A DNA stretch of 64,000 bases from Porphyra umbilicalis. Lineage: Eukaryota > Rhodophyta > Bangiophyceae > Bangiales > Bangiaceae. Shown here piece after piece: positions 44,830 through 56,700 of this stretch (position 1 is the stretch's first letter; each line of letters opens with the position of its first letter). Position numbers and translations under genes: made by a program. The DNA lies in assembly GCA_002049455.2 (NCBI GenBank), contig KV919076.1:1-64000 (forward strand), read 5' to 3'. Under the pieces are notes generated by a model. That model searched no databases, was not told where the DNA came from, and was given only the letters and a program-made list of their open reading frames with translations.

Positions 44830-46335
44830 TGTGAAAAGCAGAAGAAGGTTGCCCCGCCGGAGATCGGCGAGGGACCGGTCGCCGGTGGCGGTTTTATCTT
44901 GTTAATATCAGGCCTGTCCTTGCGTCCCGTCGGATCCGCGTCGGACCGCAAAACAGTGGTGGAATCGCCGATCGGTCCGACGGGTAGCACCCCATTGTCC
45001 AAAGCTACATTTGTGGCACTTAAACGTCACGCAGAGAAATGACACAGGCGGCCTGCCTTCTTCATCCAACTTGTGCATATCATCCCACATCTCTGCCATC
45101 TCTCCCCTGCCTGCCTCTCCCTTCCCCGCACACAGCGCCCCTCTCCCCGCGCTCCCCCCCCCTATGTCCCCATGGCAATCAAGCGAAGCGCCCCTCCTTC
45201 CCTGCGTCGGCGTCGCCGCGGCGTCCGCCGCCAGGCGCTCTGGTGGCTGCCGGCGGCGGCTTTTCCGCACCGCGCCGCTGCGGCGCACGGGGCAGCACGC
45301 TTCCCCCTTCCCCCCTCTCCACGTGGCCAGGGACTAGGCTTCCTGGGCGCTGTCCCCCTTTTTCGCCGCCGCTCTCGGCGTCCTCCCCCCCGCCGCCACC
45401 GCCGCCACCGTCGTCTGCGCGTCGACCGCCCTGCCCGTGCCGGCCCTCCTCCCCACCTCCCCCGCCGCGTCCGCTCCGGCCGCCGCCGCTTTTGTGGCCG
45501 CCCCGACGTTATGCTCTGTGTACGCCGCGCGGACGGCGTGTGAAGGGGGTGGGAAAGGGGACGGGGCGACGACCGGGGGGGGGAAGTCGGCCGACGCCGC
45601 CGTCGCTGCGACGTAAAGGGGTGGGGTCTGCGGGGCTACTCGTCGGCCCCGCGTAGCCGGTGGGGGGGGGCGGCCGGTGGTGCCGCACCGCCATCGCCGC
45701 TGACGCTGGAATTTGCCGACTCCCTGACGCCTCCGCCGCGGCAGCCGGAGCTCGAAGCAGACAGCGGCGGCGGCGGCGGGGACCCTGCGGTGGTCGCCCG
45801 CCCAGCTCCCCCGCCGTTGCCACGGCGGCGGTTGCCGCCGCCACCACCGCCGGTTTCAGTAAGGCGACCAAGGGGGGGGGCGCCGGCACGCCGGGGACTC
45901 CGGCGTCGGTGTCGGCCGGCGGGTGGTCCGTGCCGCGGGCGACGCCCGTTGTGCGGGACGCGGCGGCTGCGGCGGTGGCGTCTCCGTCGGTGGTTGCCCT
46001 GACGGTGGTGGCGTCGCCGGCGCCCCTCGCGCGTGGGTGCTACTGTTTGTGGGGGGGATTTCTGTGCCCCCGTTTAAGGGGCTGGCCGTGGTGGCGGTGG
46101 TGGCAGAGGCGGGGGGGGGCGGAGGGGCGGACGCCGTGTCGGCCGAGTGGCTTGCGGCGGCAGTGTTGCTCTGCGTGAGCCATATGATTGAGTAGGTGGG
46201 CGGGCTGCTGGTGGTGGGGTTGGTCTGGGCGGTATTGGAGCTGACTAGGATGCCGGCTTGGGGAAGCACGTTATCGGGGAGCCGGTGCCCTGCAAATGGT
46301 AGGCTGTGGGGGGGTCGTAGGCCGAGCATTCCACA
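44830..46335 (-). repeat. Long left terminal repeat (about 1.5 kb)
   Basis: Starts TGTGAAAAGC and ends cattccaca on the plus strand. Only its two edges match the 195-bp repeat at 51635-51829. The middle, 44900-46315, is unrelated GC-rich DNA holding coding-like sequence. Confidence 0.6.
45169..46195 (+). CDS. Possible membrane-protein gene inside the long terminal repeat
   Basis: Several plus-strand stretches read like a hydrophobic protein: SPFFAAALGVLPPAATAATV and TALPVPALLPTSPAASAPAA (about 45350-45450); AAAAAVASPSVVALTVVASP (about 45960-46020); and WVLLFVGGISVPPFKGLAVV with WLAAAVLLCVSHMIE before the stop at 46195. They lie in different frames, so introns or frame errors would be needed; I cannot define exons. 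A start near ATG 45163-45176 is a guess. No family recognised. It may be captured host sequence or a host gene into which element ends have fallen. Confidence 0.3.
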
Positions 46336-49300
46336 CTCCCCGCCTGGGGGCAAGGCGGGGGGGGCCGAGGAGTCATGGCCAAGTCCATGGCGTGGGGGTG
46401 TTGACCACGGTGGGCGGAGGGTAGTAGTGGTCAGGGTGTGGGGCGGCGGGTCTTGTATCTCGAGCAAACTCCCCCCTTGTCAACAGGGGGGGGGCGCGGG
46501 CCGCGGCGCGACGCGGTCGACGGTCTAGGGGCGGCGGGGCTCGTTGCGGTAGGAGGCCGACATACTGTCGGCTCGGGCGGTTGGGCGGACGAAGCCCGAG
46601 GAGAGTGTCGTTGTGAGGGCGTGGTTGGGGGCGGGGCGTGCAAATGTCGGCTTGGAGAGGGCGTCAGCGGGGTTGGAGTCGCCCGTGATGAGGTGGAGGG
46701 ACTGCATGGTGCCGTTGGGCAGCGCGTGGCGTAGCATAAAGAGGTCGCTCTTGCTGGGCATGTCGGTGGGGTCCCGGAAGGAAGTGACGAGCTCGCACGC
46801 CGCTGAGGAGTCGGTGCTGGCAGCTAGAGGGATGCGGCGCGAGAGGAGCTCTTGGAGGAGGAGGCGGATGTAGAGGGCCGCGGCGACGGCGTCGGCGAGG
46901 GCGAGCAGCTCGCCGGCGCAGGATCCGCGGCAGACGCGGTGGGGGCGGTGGGAGGCCCAGTGGAGGAGTGAGAAGCGGCGGGTGTTGTCGGTCAGGGCGA
47001 TGATGAAGCCGAGTTGACGCTTGTGGAGGGGGGAGACGGCGGACCCGGAGTAGTCGGCGTACACGTCGAGGCAAAGAGAGTCGGCGTTGAGGCGGGTGAA
47101 GTGGAGGGAGACGGGGCGGGTGTACAGAGAGGCGAGGGCGGCATTGGCGCGGCGGGCGTCCGCGCCGGTGGGGTTGGGGAGGTTTGCGAGTTGGGTGGCG
47201 TCCGTGAGGACTTCGGGGCGGGCGACGCGGCCGACCCAGAGGAGCTTGACGGCGAGGGAATGCAAGTCTTTGGGGCTGGAAAGGAATGTGGAGAGGGGCG
47301 GGCAGAGCGGGAGCGGGGAGATGGCGGCGGCGTAGGCGCCGGCGTCACAGTGGATGCCGCATGCGTTCGTGCGGGCCGAGATGCCGGCGAAGGTCACGTT
47401 GTCGTGGTCGGGGCGGTGGGTGTTGTAGTCCTTGACGATGGAGGTAACGGCGGCGAGGAAGGCGGGGGTGCCCGCGTGGAGGGTGTCGTCGACGTCGGTG
47501 CACACAGCGCCGCGGAGTGGGGCGACGTAGACGGTATCGAAAGCGGAGCTGAGGGTGATGTGCGGGATGGAGAGGAAGCGGGACTGCGTGTTAAAATGGA
47601 AGTGTCGGCCGGCGTCGTTCTTGCCGTACATGGCGCGGTGGAAGGCTCAGACGGAGCCGTCGGGCTCGCCCGATTCGGGTGGGGCCCAGAGGTAGGTGGG
47701 CTCGGGGAGGATGTCAGACTGGAGGTAGGCGCGGAGGAAGTCCTCGGTGTGGATGGAGAAGTGGAGGATGACGGAGGCGGCGACGATGGCGCGGATGGAG
47801 CGTTGGGGAGTGATGGAAAAGGTGGCGACGTTGTTGGTCTTGTGCCAGTCGCGGTTGCCGGCCACGCAGAAGCGGGCCCGCTCGGCGGGTTTGCCGTTCC
47901 CGCGGTTGGGTTTGTGCGTGACGCGCCAAAGGTAGTGGAAGATCTGTTTGCCGGCGGGGACGTGGGATGCGGGGAGGGTCGTCTTGCAGTCGATAGAGTC
48001 GATGATGTTGAGCTCGGTGCGTTTGGCCGCGTCCCAGCGTGGGTGCGACGGGGAGTCGGGGTCGGGGGGGTTGTTGAGTAAGGCGTGGGTCGTGGTTGGT
48101 AGCGTCGTGGGCGGGGGCGGGGCGGCGGAGTGCGTGCGGACGGGGAGCGCGGCGGCGGAGACGGGGGAGGTGGTGGTGGTTGCCGGGGGCGGGGGGCCGC
48201 AGGAGACGTGGGGCTTGGTGCGGGCCTCGTGGGAGGAGCAGATGCGGTTGTTGCGGGTGACGTAGACGGTTTTGCCGTCGAGGGAGTGGACGCGGCCTTG
48301 GAGACAGCCGTGTTTGTCGCGATGGAACCAGACGGCTTGGCCGACTTCGACAAATGGGACGTTGGTGCCGGGGTGGGAGAGGGCGCTACGGAGGCAGTCG
48401 GCGGCGGTGTACGCCTCCATGGAGGCGCGGGCGGCTTGCATGGCGCGGTGGCGGAAGGCGATGGCGGGGTCGACGAGGTGGTTGTCGCCGATCAGGAGGC
48501 TTGGCGGGGAGCCGGTGACGGCGGTAGTTGGGCAGGAACCGTGAGCGCGGGGGGCGTCGTTGCGGGCTTTGTAGGCCATGGCCAGGATGAGGTCAGGCGC
48601 GAGAGTGGGGGTCTCGGCGGCGATGCGGAGGTAGGCTTGGTGGATGGGGCCGTGATGGCGCGCATTGCGACCGATGCCCCAAGGTGCCTCCGTAGGTATG
48701 AGGCGCCAGTGGACACACATGGACGTGAGGGCGTTGACGAACGGGTCGTTTTCGACCTCGGAGCCGCGGTCTGTCAGTGTGGTGTCGGGGCAGCCCCAAA
48801 TACAAAGCCAGGTGACAAAGAGGACAGCAAACATGGTCTGGCCAGTCATGGAGGAAACGAAGCGGCCGAGGCCGAATTCAGTGTGAAGGCACGTAATGTC
48901 GAGGACCTTCGGGAGGTCGGGGCGGATCTGGAAGGTGTCGAGGGCGGTCACCCGGTTGAATGTGAGCGGCCTCGGGGGCAGGGCGTATCGTGGGCGGCGG
49001 GGCAGGTGCGAGAGGCGTTGGCAGGGGACGCAGGAGGTGGCCACCTCGCGGAGGGCGGCGACGTCCGACGGGGGAAACGTCGTGGGTGGGAAGGAGCGGA
49101 GGAGGGATTCGACGCTGGCGTGGACAAATTGGCGGTGGGCGAGAGCCAGCTCGTAGCGGGTAAAGTGAATGAGCGTGGGCGGCGGTGGGGTTGGAGGCGG
49201 GGCAGCGTCATGTGACCGCGTTGGATGGCGCACCGAACGGGGCGGCGGGCACGGCCAAAGACGATGGTGTTGGCGTCTGTGTCGACGATGAGGCTGAGGC

Positions 49301-51634
49301 GCTTGTGGGATTGGAGGCCGAGGAGTAGTGGCACCGCACTGTGTTGGAGGATGTGGACGTCGGGAAGGTCGAAGGTGAGTCGGAGGCCGGATGTGTCGGT
49401 CGTGGTCAGGCGGAGGGAGAGGCGGGCGATGGAGGGAGGCACGTCGTGGCCGAGGGTGTAGCGGGTGGTGGCTGGGCGTAGTGGGGACGTGGCGGCCTGT
49501 GGGTGGCGGCGCAGCCAGGTGTCGCCGACAATGTCGCCGGGCGTGCCGATATCGACGATGGCCGTGCTGATGTCGGCTTCGGGGGCGGCGTAGACGGTGG
49601 AGATCGGGAGGACGGGCACGTGCCAGGCGTCGTCGTAGTTGTGGTCGTGCGGGGCTGGGGTGGCGTGTTCGGCGAGGTTGGCGGCGGGGACCGGGGCGGG
49701 GGGCCCGGGTGGCAGGATGTTAGCCGTGGAGGTCGTTTCGGCCAGGCGGGCGGGAGTCGGGCGGCTAGGGGCGGGCGGGCGGGTGGTGGGGCAGTTCCGG
49801 GCGAAGTGGTCCGTGCTTTGGCAGATGCGGCAGGGGCTTTCTGGGCCCGGGCCGTGGTAGGGGCGGGCGGGGGAGGTCTCTGTGCGGTACGGGCGGGAGG
49901 CGCCGCTGAGGAAGCGGCGCAAGACGTAGAAGACTTCGTTTGGGTTGCCGTTTGGGGGCACGGTCGTGTTAACCATTCAATGGTGGTAGATGGTAGGGGC
50001 GGGGTCGGCGAAGGTGGCGAGGAAGGCGGAGCTGGTGGGGTTGGGGTGTGGGGGCGGCGAGGGCGAGAGCGAGGCGGAGGAGCAAGTCCCGGGGGGGCCG
50101 GTGGCGAGAAGGAGCTTGGCGCGGGCGGCGAGGTCGTGCGGGTCGGAGTGCTTGGCGGCGGAGATGAGAGAGGCGGCGAACCACTCGCCGCGTACCGTTT
50201 CCATAATCTTGTCGGCCAGCATGTCGGCAGTGTGGTAACGGGGGAGGAGTTAAGATTGGAGGAGGGAGAGGCGGGCGATCATGCGGTCAAAGCGAGAGAC
50301 CGCAAAGTCGTTGGGGACGACCGGTTCGGGGCAATAAGAGGTGGACTGCCACAGCTCGCGGATACGTAGGTTGCGTGCGTCCGTGTGGATGCGGTTTTGG
50401 ATGAGCGCCCAGACGGCGGACTCGGAAAGGCCTCGGCTGTCGGAGACGAGGGCGGGGAGGTTGTGCTCGGAGGAGCGGACGCCGCACGGGATGCAGGATG
50501 CGCGCTGGTGAGCGGGGATGGCAAATGCGTCGCAGATGCCGATGAATGTAGAGCGTGCGCGGTTGTAGGACTCGTTGTCTAGGCCGCTGTATTGGCGGTC
50601 GGCGGAGTAGTACTGGGCGACTGAGCGGAAGGACGAGGATGGCGGTGGCGGGGAAGAGCGGGCGGCGGCGTACGAACGAGGCGGCGGGGCCGCCGAAGTT
50701 GGCGGAGTTGCATGCAGAGGGGTGGGCGATGGGAGTGGAGTCGGGGAGCCGGGCTGGGTTGGAGCGGGGCCTTGGCGGGGTGGGGTAGAGGCGGACTGGG
50801 GATGGGAGAGCGTGTCGTCGGACGTGGACGGGCAGGAGGTATAGGAGGCGATTTGGTCGAACTCGCCGTCGAGGTAGAGCTGCAGGAGGGAGTAGCGTGT
50901 GAGGCCGCCGGTGGTCTTGTCGAGGTTGGTCGTCGGGTACGGGTGCCAGACGGCGCGGATTGCGGAGGAGACCGAGAGGATCTGGCGGCGGGAGAGGGAG
51001 TCGACGGCGTAGTCGCCAATGACGAGGGAGACGGTAAAAGTAATGTCCGACGGGGTCCAGGCGGGCGTGATGGCGCGGTGGAATGTGGAGAGGCGGGCGT
51101 AGATGTCGTCGAAGAAGGCGGGGTCTGTGGTGAGCGCGGTGTTGAACAAGGAAGGGGAGTACGGCAGCGGGATGTTTGCCAGCGTGGTGGGGGTGTTGGC
51201 GGCGGTGGGTGTCGAGGTGGCGTCGGCGGCGGCGGCGGCGTCGGCGGCAAGGGCTTTGGTTGTGGCTTCGGCGGCGGCCAGAGCGGAAGCGGCAGAGCCG
51301 GTGGTGTCGGTGGGGTTGGGGCTGGATGGCGGGGGCATCGTGGCGGGTGTGTGGGGCAGAGAAGGGGGTGGGGTGGTGGGGCGGGGTGTCGGGGCGAGGC
51401 GACGGGTGGGATAGGCGGGGCGAGGTGGTGGGGCGAGACGTGGAGGCAGATCGGCGGGGCGTGGCGACGGGTCCGGACGGTGGGACGGGGCGACGGGTCG
51501 GGTCGGCGGGGCGGGACAAACGCAGCGGTAGTCAGACCGGGCCGGCGCGAAGCGTCAACGTAGAAGGAGCAGGCGACGTGGGAGGGCGGGGGGGGGACGT
51601 GAACCTCAGCGACGGCGGACCGTGGTGGCTACCA

Positions 51635-51829
51635 TGTGAAATGCGGAAGAAGGTTGCCCCGCCGGAGATCGGCGGGGGACCGGTCGGCGGTGGCGGTTTT
51701 ATCCAGTGCAGGCGGAATCAATCCAGAGGCGATTCAATCAACATACATCAAAGCGGAAATCCAATGCGATACAACAATTCGGGCGAAAATCGGTCTCGTG
51801 GCTCGGGGTTGTAGGCCGAGCATTCCGCA
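51635..51829 (-). repeat. Right terminal repeat (195 bp)
   Basis: Plus strand TGTGAAATGC ... cattccgca. About 70 bp near 51635-51703 match 44830-44900 with a handful of differences, and the last 20 bp match 46316-46335. Confidence 0.75.
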
Positions 51830-52124
51830 CCCTCCCCTCACCCCCAGTGCCCAGTTCGGCAATCCGCCTGGTTGTTATCACGGGAGGATGCCTAGTGCTG
51901 ATTCTGCAAATGCGAGTGATGGGCGGTGGATTTTCCTCTCGTGAAGATTCGATGTGTATGACGTGTGGGGGGGTTGTCTTGTGGCGGAGACCTGGGCATC
52001 ATCGCGTGATAGAGTGCGCCAGTCGATCGGTTCGACTGTCATGACATGATTCAAGTCCACAATTCATCATCGAAGGACGAGTTCATGGTTATTGCTGTCC
52101 TAGCCGCTCTCCTGCCCTGCTCGC
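51830..52124. other. Flank between LTR element and Harbinger transposase
   Basis: About 295 bp, AT-richer. Presumably the 5' part and promoter of the transposase. No terminal inverted repeat for the outer Harbinger element could be paired with the right side. Confidence 0.4.
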
Positions 52125-53384
52125 ATGCAAGCTCGTCACGGAGCAACCATCATCATGGACGAGACGGAGACGCAGCTGTTCGTCGACCCTGTACAAGAAG
52201 CGGAAAAGCACATTGAGGCCAGCACGACTCTGGATGATGTGGCAGACAGTTCCCGTCTTGACCGGGATGACCGTGACACAGAGTCGTTTCTTTTCTCCGC
52301 TGCCGCGACTCTCTTTTACCATCCCAATGGTGGGGGTAAGCGTGCCAACTTTGAGAGAAATAATGAGGTGGAGTGGTATCGCCGCATGCGCCAACCTGGT
52401 GTGTTCTTTAAGCGTCTCCGCATGACAGAGAGCTCATTTGACGTGTTGTACAATCAAGTGAAGCTCTTCATGCGGTACCCAGGCAATGGGCGGGTGGGCC
52501 ATCCTCCCAAGATTCACCTACGCATTCGATTGCTACTTGTTCTGTACCGGCTGGCACAGGGTGGCTGTCTTCTGCTGACATGCGACACGGCGGACTTCTC
52601 CGAGTCGACGTTCAATCGTGTCCTGAGGGAGGTGCTGTCTGCCATTGAGTGTGCACTGCCCACCCCCATGTTTCCGTCTTCAGTCGACGGACAGTCGAAC
52701 GTTGCCGTGGACTTTGTCAATCTGCTTGGCTGCCTGTTGAGGAAGGTTACCGGGGTGATTGATGGTTTCCTCATTCCAATTCGTACCCCTACTGCTCGGA
52801 TGAAAGTGTCGTACAGTTGTCGTAAGTGTTTGTATCCGCTATACCTCCTTGCCATTACTGACAGTCGGAAGCGCTTCTTGTGGACGCACTCAGGTTTGCC
52901 TGGCTCCATCGGTGACAGTAGAGCCTTCCAGGAGAGTCGCTTTAATCGGAAAAATAAGTTTAGCACTCCCGTGCTTTACGCGGGATTCTCTCTTCTCGCT
53001 GACGGAGGATTCGCTTCGAAGAAGTGGCTGTTGAAGCCATATCCGCGTGATCAGCGGAATGAGAAGCGCAGGTACGTTAACTACGTGCTTTCATCAGCGC
53101 GCGTCATTGTTGAGAACGCTTTCGGTGTTTTAGAAGGGCGCTGGAGAATACTTCACCACGGCATATGCACAGATGTAGAAACAGCGCGACAGGTATGTGA
53201 CGTTTGCGTGTTGCTGCACCGCTTTTTGATTGAGCGAGGAGACAGTTGGACCGACAATGTCGATGTTCGTGACACGGATCCGGACGTAACGGCTGAGGAC
53301 ATGACATCCGATGGTGACGATGCCGACTCTCTGCGATTGAGAATTGAGCTCTGTGAGGCACTCTGGGCTTCGTACCATTGTTGA
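52125..53384 (+). CDS. PIF/Harbinger DDE transposase
   Basis: Intact 419-residue frame from ATG 52125 (MQARHGATIIMDETETQ; ATG 52155 is also possible). It belongs to the DDE_Tnp_4 / Harbinger nuclease family, which excises and integrates Harbinger DNA transposons with the help of a Myb-like partner. An N-terminal helical part contains FFKRLRMTESSFDVLYNQV, and a helix-turn-helix-like stretch (SESTFNRVLREVLSAIECAL) precedes the catalytic core. The triad is visible: D213 in VTGVIDGFLIPI, D293 in LLADGGFASKKWLLKPY, and E330 in SARVIVENAFGVLEGRWRIL, plus the family's GSIGDSRAF block. Length is normal for the family. Codon use is less GC-biased than in the host genes, as expected for an immigrant element. 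It converges on the Myb-like gene ending at 53789. All key residues are present, so the enzyme looks potentially active. Confidence 0.95.
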   Translation: MQARHGATIIMDETETQLFVDPVQEAEKHIEASTTLDDVADSSRLDRDDRDTESFLFSAAATLFYHPNGGGKRANFERNNEVEWYRRMRQPGVFFKRLRMTESSFDVLYNQVKLFMRYPGNGRVGHPPKIHLRIRLLLVLYRLAQGGCLLLTCDTADFSESTFNRVLREVLSAIECALPTPMFPSSVDGQSNVAVDFVNLLGCLLRKVTGVIDGFLIPIRTPTARMKVSYSCRKCLYPLYLLAITDSRKRFLWTHSGLPGSIGDSRAFQESRFNRKNKFSTPVLYAGFSLLADGGFASKKWLLKPYPRDQRNEKRRYVNYVLSSARVIVENAFGVLEGRWRILHHGICTDVETARQVCDVCVLLHRFLIERGDSWTDNVDVRDTDPDVTAEDMTSDGDDADSLRLRIELCEALWASYHC

Positions 53385-53788
53385 GTAGTGGAGGTCGCAT
53401 CTTTTTTGTCGTTGAGACCCCAGTGGGATGGGATCGCGACATGATTGTTCAGTGGGCAGCACGAGGTGCGTCATGCAACTCGCTGCCAATGCGGACATAT
53501 GTCCAACGGGGTGTTTGGGGTGGCGCATATCTGCGGGCGGTTGTAACCGCGGTAATGGGCCCTTGGGGGGCCGTGCCGACGGCAGTGGTGGGCGCCAGGC
53601 AAGGTCAGCGGAGGGGACCGGTGCCTGGTGACAACCGTCGCAGGACAGGCCGATGTGATGCTTGGCAGCGGACTGCTGTTTTCATCGTTTACATTGGGAC
53701 ACGCGAGACTGATGGAGTGGATACCGATACAAAATAAAGCTACTGTGAACGAACTGCAGCAAACATCGACCTTGCTCAACCGAGGCAA
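53385..53788. other. Intergenic between convergent Harbinger genes
   Basis: Both genes end here. aataaa at about 53733 on the plus strand could serve the transposase transcript's 3' end. Otherwise nothing seen. Confidence 0.4.
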
Positions 53789-56700
53789 CTAATCTGCGCC
53801 AGCGCCTCCGACGGTCCCCACCACCTTATTCCCAGAAGGCCCCCCCGACCCCTCCCCTCCCCCCACAGTGGCATCAGCATCGATTCCCCGCTTCCAAGAA
53901 GCAAACATCGAGGGCGTCATGCCCGCGTTCGACATCCGGATGGCGCGGTCCATGAGAGCATCCTCCTCCTTCGTGGCATTCTCGAGTTCAATAGCGCGTT
54001 GCCGCAGAGCGCTCTCTTTCTCCTCAGACACAAACTTGCGCTGCAACAGAGCCAATCTGCCCTCGTCGTGCTCATTCTGCGACTTGGCCGAAACCATGTG
54101 GGAGCTCTCCTGGTCCGCCAGGGTCCTCACAAAGCCCTCCGCAGCTTGAGTAGCCGCGGGCTTGGCCCGAACCAGTTGGCGACCGGCGCGCCCGGGAACA
54201 GCAGGCCCTGCCATCGCCTGCCCCTGCGGCGTGACGGGCGGATCGACATGGTCAGTGGCTGTGATCGGCTCACAAGTGCGTGTCGCACCCCGATCAGCCG
54301 ACCGAACACGAGGGAGCGAGGAAGTTCTGGCGGCGGGAGAACTTGAGTCATCCTCGAAATCAGAATCGCCGGGTGACTTGCGGTGTGTTGCAGAAGGAGC
54401 ATTGCCATCTTCTTCGTCAACCTCCGCGTAGATCACATTTTCAAGTCGTCGCGCGGGGGAGTCCGACGGCTTGGGCGTCGATTGGTGGCGTCGATCCGCG
54501 GCGCGTCCACCAGAAACAACGCGACTGCTGCCGTCTCGAGACGGCAACCTTGCTGGAGGGGCAGTTCAGGACTAAAACTGGATCCCCGCGTACGTGCTTC
54601 CTCCCCCGCCGCAGTCGCACCCCAAAGATCTTGAAAAAGCTCGTAGTCTGGAAACTTGGCTGTTTTGGGAGAACGAAAGTGATGGGCACACAACAAAAGA
54701 ACCGAGCATACGAAAACTGAATTAGAGCATTCCCACCAATGTCGGGCCAACGCCATATTGGGCACACGTTGCAGAAACGTGTCTCAAATTCGCCGTTGGC
54801 CAGTTCTCGGGGCGGGTAACAATGTCGGACGTGCACGCGGCGTTGCCAACGGAGGTCAAGCGAGTTAAAACGCGAATGTACTTGCGTCCGATTCGGGGTC
54901 GGAGCCGTTGGCCCCGGGGCCAACGAGTTGCCAACGGAGCCTCCGTTGGCAACTCGTTGGCCCTGGGGCCAACGGGTTCTGTGCTCTGATTGGTCTATCG
55001 CGGTTTCATGGGGTTAAATGAGTGACATGTGGCACTTCATATTGTCCTCAGATTGCCCAATGTATCATATTTTTGTTTCGACAGCCACCCACGGATGGAA
55101 TATGGTCCCTCTCAGAACTGGACGGCCGCGTGCCTGCTCGGCCCCAGGGCCCCGATCGTTAGAGTGTGTCACGTATCTCTTGTGCGGTGGAGCGCGGCCG
55201 AACGCGCTAGCAGGCACTGACACTGGCGCAACGAGTGGATCGGACCACTCGAGCGGGCACACGAGGCGGGGCCGGGCCACCGCCCCGCATCCTGACCGCG
55301 AACGGTCACCAAGCCGCCGTACAAGCGGCCACGTAAAACAATCAGCCGGCCCCCGCACAGCAAACAGCGCCACAGGGCCCCCCTGACAACCCCCGCACCC
55401 CCACGGCCACCTCCCGCCCACACACCGCGGCGCTAGCACAGGCCCAGACCCGTGGCCGTCACCACACCCCCCCCTCACCCCCACGGCTGCTACCACCCCC
55501 GCCGCCACCGCCTACCGCCGCCCTCGCCGTCTCCACCGCCCCCGCCCACACTCCCGTACCCGCCGTCGCCGACCGCCCGCGCCGTCCCCGTCCGCCACAG
55601 CGCCGCCGCCGCCCCCGGCGACGCCAGCCCCGTCCCCGCCATCGCCGTGCGCCCCCCCAGCCGTCGCCGGACGCGCCGTCGCCGGCTCCGCCGCCGCCCC
55701 CGCAGACCACCGCCCCCGGCAACCGCCGTCACCGCCCCCACCGCCGTCCCCACCGCATCCACCCGCCCCCTCTGTCGCCACCGACCGCTGCAGCCGGCGC
55801 CGAGCGGCGCCCTTACCGACCGCCACCCCCGCCGACCGCCGCTACCGCCCTCCCCGCCGCTTCCGCCCTCTGCCGCCGCCCCCCTCGCCGCTGCCCCACT
55901 GCCTTCACCGCCGCTGCCTACCTCTCTCCCGTCGCCTGCGCCGCCATCGCCGGCCGCCCCCGCCGCCACCGTCAACTGCGGCGCTTTCCTCCGCGCCTAC
56001 CCCCACCGGCGCCCTCCCTGCCCGCCGGCGCCCTCGCCGCCCCTTCCGCCGCCGCCGCCTGCCGCCGCCCCGCCCGCGGCCGCTGCCTTCTGCCGCCACC
56101 CCCTCAGCCGCCGTCAACGCCGCCCTCACCGCCGCCAACCCCGTCGGCCCCGCCAACTGCGCCGACATCGACAGCCGCACCCCGCCCCGCTTCCACTCCC
56201 GCCGCCGCCGACGGCCGCCCACGCTGTCGCTGCAGCTGCCGACACCGACGTTCGCCCCATCCGCTGCCGCCCCGTTTGCCACCGTCGACTGCGGCCTCCG
56301 CCGTCGCCGCCCCCTCGACAGCCCACGCCACTCGTCTCTTCCGCCCTCGCCCCCGTCGCCGCCGTCGCCTTCTTCCCCTCCCGTCGCCGCCTACCGGTTC
56401 CCCCGCCGTCGCCGCTCCTTCAGCCCCCGCCGACCGCCGCCGCCACCGCCGCCGCCGGCCGCCGCCGCCGTTGCTGTCCCTGCCGCCGCCGACCGCCACT
56501 TCTGCCGTCGCTTCCCCCCGCGCCACTGCCGACCACCGCCCCCGCCCACATCTGCCCCCGCTCTCGCCCCCGTACCCGGCGTCCCCGTCCTCCCGCCCCG
56601 TCGCCGGCAGCCGCCGTCCCCGCCGACGCCACCCCCGCTGCCGCCGCCGACCATCGCCCTCGCCGTTGACGCCCCAGACTGCACCGCTGAGCGCTGCGCC

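Larger units (their letters stand above)
44830..51829 (-). mobile_element. Fossil Ty1/copia-like LTR retrotransposon
   Basis: Order on the minus strand is gag (about 51.3-50.0 kb), zinc knuckle and aspartic protease (about 49.9-49.2 kb), integrase (about 49.2-48.2 kb), reverse transcriptase (about 48.0-47.1 kb) and RNase H (about 47.0-46.5 kb), the Copia order. End repeats: 51635-51829 (TG...CA) and 44830-46335 share about 70 bp at one end and about 20 bp at the other. A TGG primer-site-like start and a purine tract lie just inside the two repeats. The flanks ctctc and ccctc are nearly identical. The element is broken, with about four reading-frame pieces, but most domains are still readable, suggesting moderate age. 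The left repeat is far longer than the right, so it probably carries an insertion. Confidence 0.85.

Noticed and set aside
47014-49215. Plus-strand Gly/Val-rich frames over the copia-like element
   Set aside because: They are antisense shadows of the pol region on the minus strand.
51816-51825. gagcattcc shared by the LTR edge and the 27-bp Harbinger-type inverted repeat
   Set aside because: Only nine bases match and the flanking bases are not TTA; treated as chance.
54441-54923. 160-codon minus frame overlapping exon 2 of the Myb gene
   Set aside because: It runs through the transposon end and out of frame with the domain; the spliced model explains the region better.
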